A stretch of DNA of 64,000 nucleotides from an uncultured Ruminococcus sp. GTDB lineage: Bacteria; Bacillota; Clostridia; Oscillospirales; Ruminococcaceae. The notes under the pieces are model-generated. The model saw only the letters and a program-made list of their open reading frames with translations. It searched no databases and was not told where the DNA came from. The translations under genes were made by a program, and so were the position numbers. Positions 61,760 to 64,000 of this stretch are shown piece by piece. The DNA lies in assembly GCA_910584195.1 (NCBI GenBank), contig CAJTYV010000001.1, positions 111,307 to 175,306 on the forward strand, written 5' to 3'. Numbering within the stretch: the stretch's first letter is position 1; every line of letters begins with the position of its first letter.

Positions 61760-62299
61760 TTATTCAAGCTGCTTTGCCAAGAAACGCGCAGCCGCAGTGA
61801 TAAGACTCTTCTGCAAGTCGGAGGCGTCTGTTTGACCTTCGGTAGTCATAAATGCTACAGCTCCCGAAACATCTCCGCCACTGATAATCGGCATTGCCGC
61901 GACAGCTGTTCTGTCAAGTCCCTCCGCCGGATAAAAGTTATTATTATTTCCATCGGGACAGAAATACTGTCCACGATTTTCCATGATTCCCTCTAACTGC
62001 GCCGAAACCTTCCGATCAGCTGCTTCTCTTTTAGGTAAGCCCGATGAAGCTACCACATGATCCTTATCAAAAATGATAACAGGGCATCCGGCAGTCTTGA
62101 ACATTACCTCTGCAACATTCGCTGCATTTTCGCTCATTTCACTTATAGCTGAATATTTCTTAAAGATGACCTCACCTTCGCTGTTTGTATAAATCTCAAG
62201 GGGATCCCCTTCCCTTATACGCATAGTGCGTCTTATTTCCTTAGGGATAACTACACGTCCCAGATCGTCTATTCTTCTAACAATTCCTGTTGCTTTCAT
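61760..62299 (-). CDS. spoVT: SpoVT-type AbrB/GAF transcriptional regulator
   Basis: 179 residues from the ATG at 62299, after GGAGG. The N-terminal swapped-hairpin AbrB domain reads MKATGIVRRIDDLGRVVIPK and EIRRTMRIREGDPLEIY. A GAF-like C-terminal domain (about 55-178) follows with VIIFDKDHVVASSGLPK. SpoVT tunes late forespore sigma-G genes. Length and both domains match the family. Confidence 0.93.
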   Translation of the reverse strand: MKATGIVRRIDDLGRVVIPKEIRRTMRIREGDPLEIYTNSEGEVIFKKYSAISEMSENAANVAEVMFKTAGCPVIIFDKDHVVASSGLPKREAADRKVSAQLEGIMENRGQYFCPDGNNNNFYPAEGLDRTAVAAMPIISGGDVSGAVAFMTTEGQTDASDLQKSLITAAARFLAKQLE

Positions 62300-62402
62300 A
62301 ATTAACCTCCGCAATATAAATTTGCTTGCGGTGTTATTATTTGCACAGTTGGGTGAAATATTCCACAGGAAAATTTTATAATTTATTTGAATTTATTTAA
62401 AC

Positions 62403-62431
62403 AAAAATCCCACCTAAAAGGTGGGATTTTT
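62403..62431 (-). terminator. Terminator after tuf
   Basis: AAAAATCCCACC and GGTGGGATTTTT form a 12-base stem with a five-base loop, 20 bases after the tuf stop. Confidence 0.9.
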
Positions 62432-62450
62432 ATAAGCTTTTAAGCTTTAA

Positions 62451-63650
62451 TTATTCATTAATAGCTGTAACAACGCCGGAACCTACTGTTCTGCCGCCCT
62501 CACGGATAGCAAAACGAAGACCCTCTTCAATAGCAATAGGAGTGATAAGCTCAACATCCATAGATACGTTATCACCAGGCATACACATTTCCTTGTCAGC
62601 AGGAAGTGTAACTACGCCTGTAACGTCAGTTGTTCTGAAATAGAACTGAGGTCTGTAGTTATTAAAGAAAGGAGTATGACGACCGCCCTCTTCCTTCTTA
62701 AGAACGTAAACCTGACCAGCAAACTTTGTATGGGGGTGAATAGAACCGGGTTTACAAAGAACCTGTCCTCTTTCTACCTGATCTCTTGTGATACCACGGA
62801 GAAGAGCACCAACATTATCGCCTGCTTCACAGAAATCAAGAGTCTTTCTGAACATTTCAAGACCTGTAACAACAGTTGTCTGCTTTTCTTCAGAAAGTCC
62901 AACGATCTCAACCTGCTCGTTAACGTTAAGACGTCCACGCTCTACTCTGCCTGTAACAACAGTACCACGACCAGAAATAGTCATAGTATCCTCGATAGGC
63001 ATAAGGAAAGGCTTAGCATCATCTCTCTCAGGACTGGGAATAAACTCGTCAACAGCGTTCATAAGCTCAATAATAGGAGCATATGCAGGATCGTTGATAT
63101 CATCGGGAGCTTCAAGAGCCTTAAGAGCAGAACCCTTGATGATAGGAGTATCATCGCCGGGGAAATCATAAGAAGAAAGAAGATCACGAATATCCATTTC
63201 AACGAGCTCAAGAAGCTCTTCGTCATCAACCTGATCAGCCTTGTTCATGAATACAACGATTGCAGGAACACCAACCTGACGAGCAAGAAGGATATGCTCT
63301 CTTGTCTGAGCCATAGGACCATCAGAAGCAGCAACTACAAGGATAGCACCATCCATCTGAGCAGCACCTGTGATCATGTTCTTAACGTAGTCAGCGTGAC
63401 CGGGACAGTCAACGTGAGCATAGTGACGAGCGTCTGTCTCGTACTCAACGTGAGCTGTATTAATTGTGATACCACGCTCTCTCTCTTCGGGAGCCTTATC
63501 AATCATATCATAAGCCTCATACTGAGCCTGACCCTTCATAGCAAGAGTCTTTGTAATAGCAGCAGTAAGAGTTGTCTTACCGTGGTCAACGTGTCCGATA
63601 GTACCAATGTTTACATGGGGTTTGGTTCTTTCAAATTTAGCCTTAGCCAT
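62451..63650 (-). CDS. tuf: Elongation factor Tu
   Basis: 399 residues. GTPase motifs GHVDHGKTTL, DCPGHADYVKNMITGAAQMD, and NKAD are present, as are the domain II and III landmarks GRGTVVTGRVERG and FRTTDVTGVVTLP. It carries aminoacyl-tRNA to the ribosome. Spacing to fusA leaves room for its own promoter, which is seen. Codon use is strongly biased, as expected for a highly expressed gene. Confidence 0.99.
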   Translation of the reverse strand: MAKAKFERTKPHVNIGTIGHVDHGKTTLTAAITKTLAMKGQAQYEAYDMIDKAPEERERGITINTAHVEYETDARHYAHVDCPGHADYVKNMITGAAQMDGAILVVAASDGPMAQTREHILLARQVGVPAIVVFMNKADQVDDEELLELVEMDIRDLLSSYDFPGDDTPIIKGSALKALEAPDDINDPAYAPIIELMNAVDEFIPSPERDDAKPFLMPIEDTMTISGRGTVVTGRVERGRLNVNEQVEIVGLSEEKQTTVVTGLEMFRKTLDFCEAGDNVGALLRGITRDQVERGQVLCKPGSIHPHTKFAGQVYVLKKEEGGRHTPFFNNYRPQFYFRTTDVTGVVTLPADKEMCMPGDNVSMDVELITPIAIEEGLRFAIREGGRTVGSGVVTAINE

Positions 63651-63735
63651 TGGAAAATTCCTCCTTAAATTATATTCGTTTATCTGTTATACCGATTCGG
63701 TTAAGAATAACCGCATACAGTAAGCCTGTATATAT

Positions 63736-63764
63736 ATTATAACAGATTAATTTGGAAATTTCAA
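63736..63764 (-). promoter_or_regulatory. Promoter of tuf
   Basis: On the minus strand TTGAAA, 17 bases, TATAAT, in the fusA-tuf gap about 86 bases before the tuf start. It allows tuf expression beyond read-through from fusA. Confidence 0.75.
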
Positions 63765-63842
63765 GTGTTTTGGCAAAAAAAGTTCTGCCAAAACACAAGA
63801 ATTTATTAAAAAAGCTGTTTTCTGCCGAAATATATAGAAAAC

Positions 63843-64000
63843 TCAGTTTTTCGCACGAGAAGCCATGATCTTTTCTGCAATGCTCTTGGGTACTTCCTGG
63901 TAGCTGTGAGGCTCCATTGTATACTGACCGCGTCCCTGTGTATTGGAACGAAGATCAGAAGTATAACCGAACATTTCAGACAGCGGAACGAGAGCGTCAA
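63843..64000 (-). CDS. fusA: Elongation factor G, C-terminal end (partial)
   Basis: The frame reads DALVPLSEMFGYTSDLRSNT, then QGRGQYTMEPHSYQEVPKSI and ends AEKIMASRAKN, the invariant C-terminus of EF-G domains IV-V. The rest lies beyond the window. It precedes tuf, the usual str-operon order. Confidence 0.96.
   Translation of the reverse strand, partial: DALVPLSEMFGYTSDLRSNTQGRGQYTMEPHSYQEVPKSIAEKIMASRAKN

Noticed and set aside
62676..63668. Long plus-strand open frame (330 codons) opposite tuf
   Set aside because: It is an antisense frame kept open by the strong codon bias of EF-Tu; there is no ribosome site and no family resemblance.

Overview
The window looks like chromosomal DNA of a low-to-medium GC, endospore-forming, fibre-degrading gut Firmicute, most likely Ruminococcus or a close Oscillospiraceae relative. 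Three secreted proteins carry dockerin-type repeats (an N-terminal-dockerin vWA protein, a GH9 cellulase and an SGNH hydrolase). There are several sporulation genes (spoIIR, spoIVA, sipL, spoVAC, spoVT), and most housekeeping genes lie on the minus strand in an order typical of Clostridia. The assignment rests on protein motifs read by eye, not on a database search.

Left part, 1-20.8 kb, accessory DNA. At 1-4.1 kb a secreted amidase_6-like cysteine hydrolase gene heads a tandem array of at least five paralogous small membrane-anchored proteins. Between them lie orphan copies of the amidase's 3' end, an arrangement like a polymorphic toxin-immunity locus. At 4.4-10 kb there is a dockerin/TSP3/vWA secreted protein, a scar of a serine recombinase, a hypothetical gene, and a secreted PD-(D/E)xK-like protein whose RTX-type C-terminus is out of frame. 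At 10.5-17.8 kb there is a defence island: a hypothetical gene next to a tRNA-Leu 3' half, a Septu-like ATPase/HNH pair bracketed by two decayed copies of one mobile-element-type gene, a three-gene DUF6414/membrane-protein operon, and a HaeIII-type restriction-modification pair. At 18-20.8 kb there is a truncated DUF6076 gene, an IS3-family remnant and an intact large serine recombinase.

Middle part, 20.8-48.3 kb, core genome, almost all on the minus strand. After small metabolic genes, tRNA-Leu(CAG), efp, aroQ and rpsU comes a tightly packed block. In transcription order it runs infC-rpmI-rplT-trmH-dprA-topA-trmFO-plsX-rnc-(radical SAM)-smc-ftsY-rdgB-yhbY-nadD-yqeK-LCP-rsfS-(membrane protein)-leuS. 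It links translation, ribosome assembly, chromosome segregation, protein targeting and cell-wall polymer attachment.

Right part, 48.3-64 kb. spoIIR and an LRR surface protein are followed by a GH9-CBM3-dockerin cellulase. Next come spoIVA-sipL (spore coat basement layer), ROK glucokinase and mannose-6-phosphate isomerase (hexose entry), a GH25 lysozyme, the dockerin SGNH hydrolase, spoVAC, an aquaporin, spoVT, tuf and the 3' end of fusA.

The most notable signals are the amidase/membrane-protein array, the operon joining a GGCC-type R-M system to uncharacterised DUF6414/membrane genes, the Septu cassette between decayed direct copies, and a strong apparent depletion of GGCC (about eight sites found by eye in 64 kb), which fits long coexistence with the HaeIII-type system.
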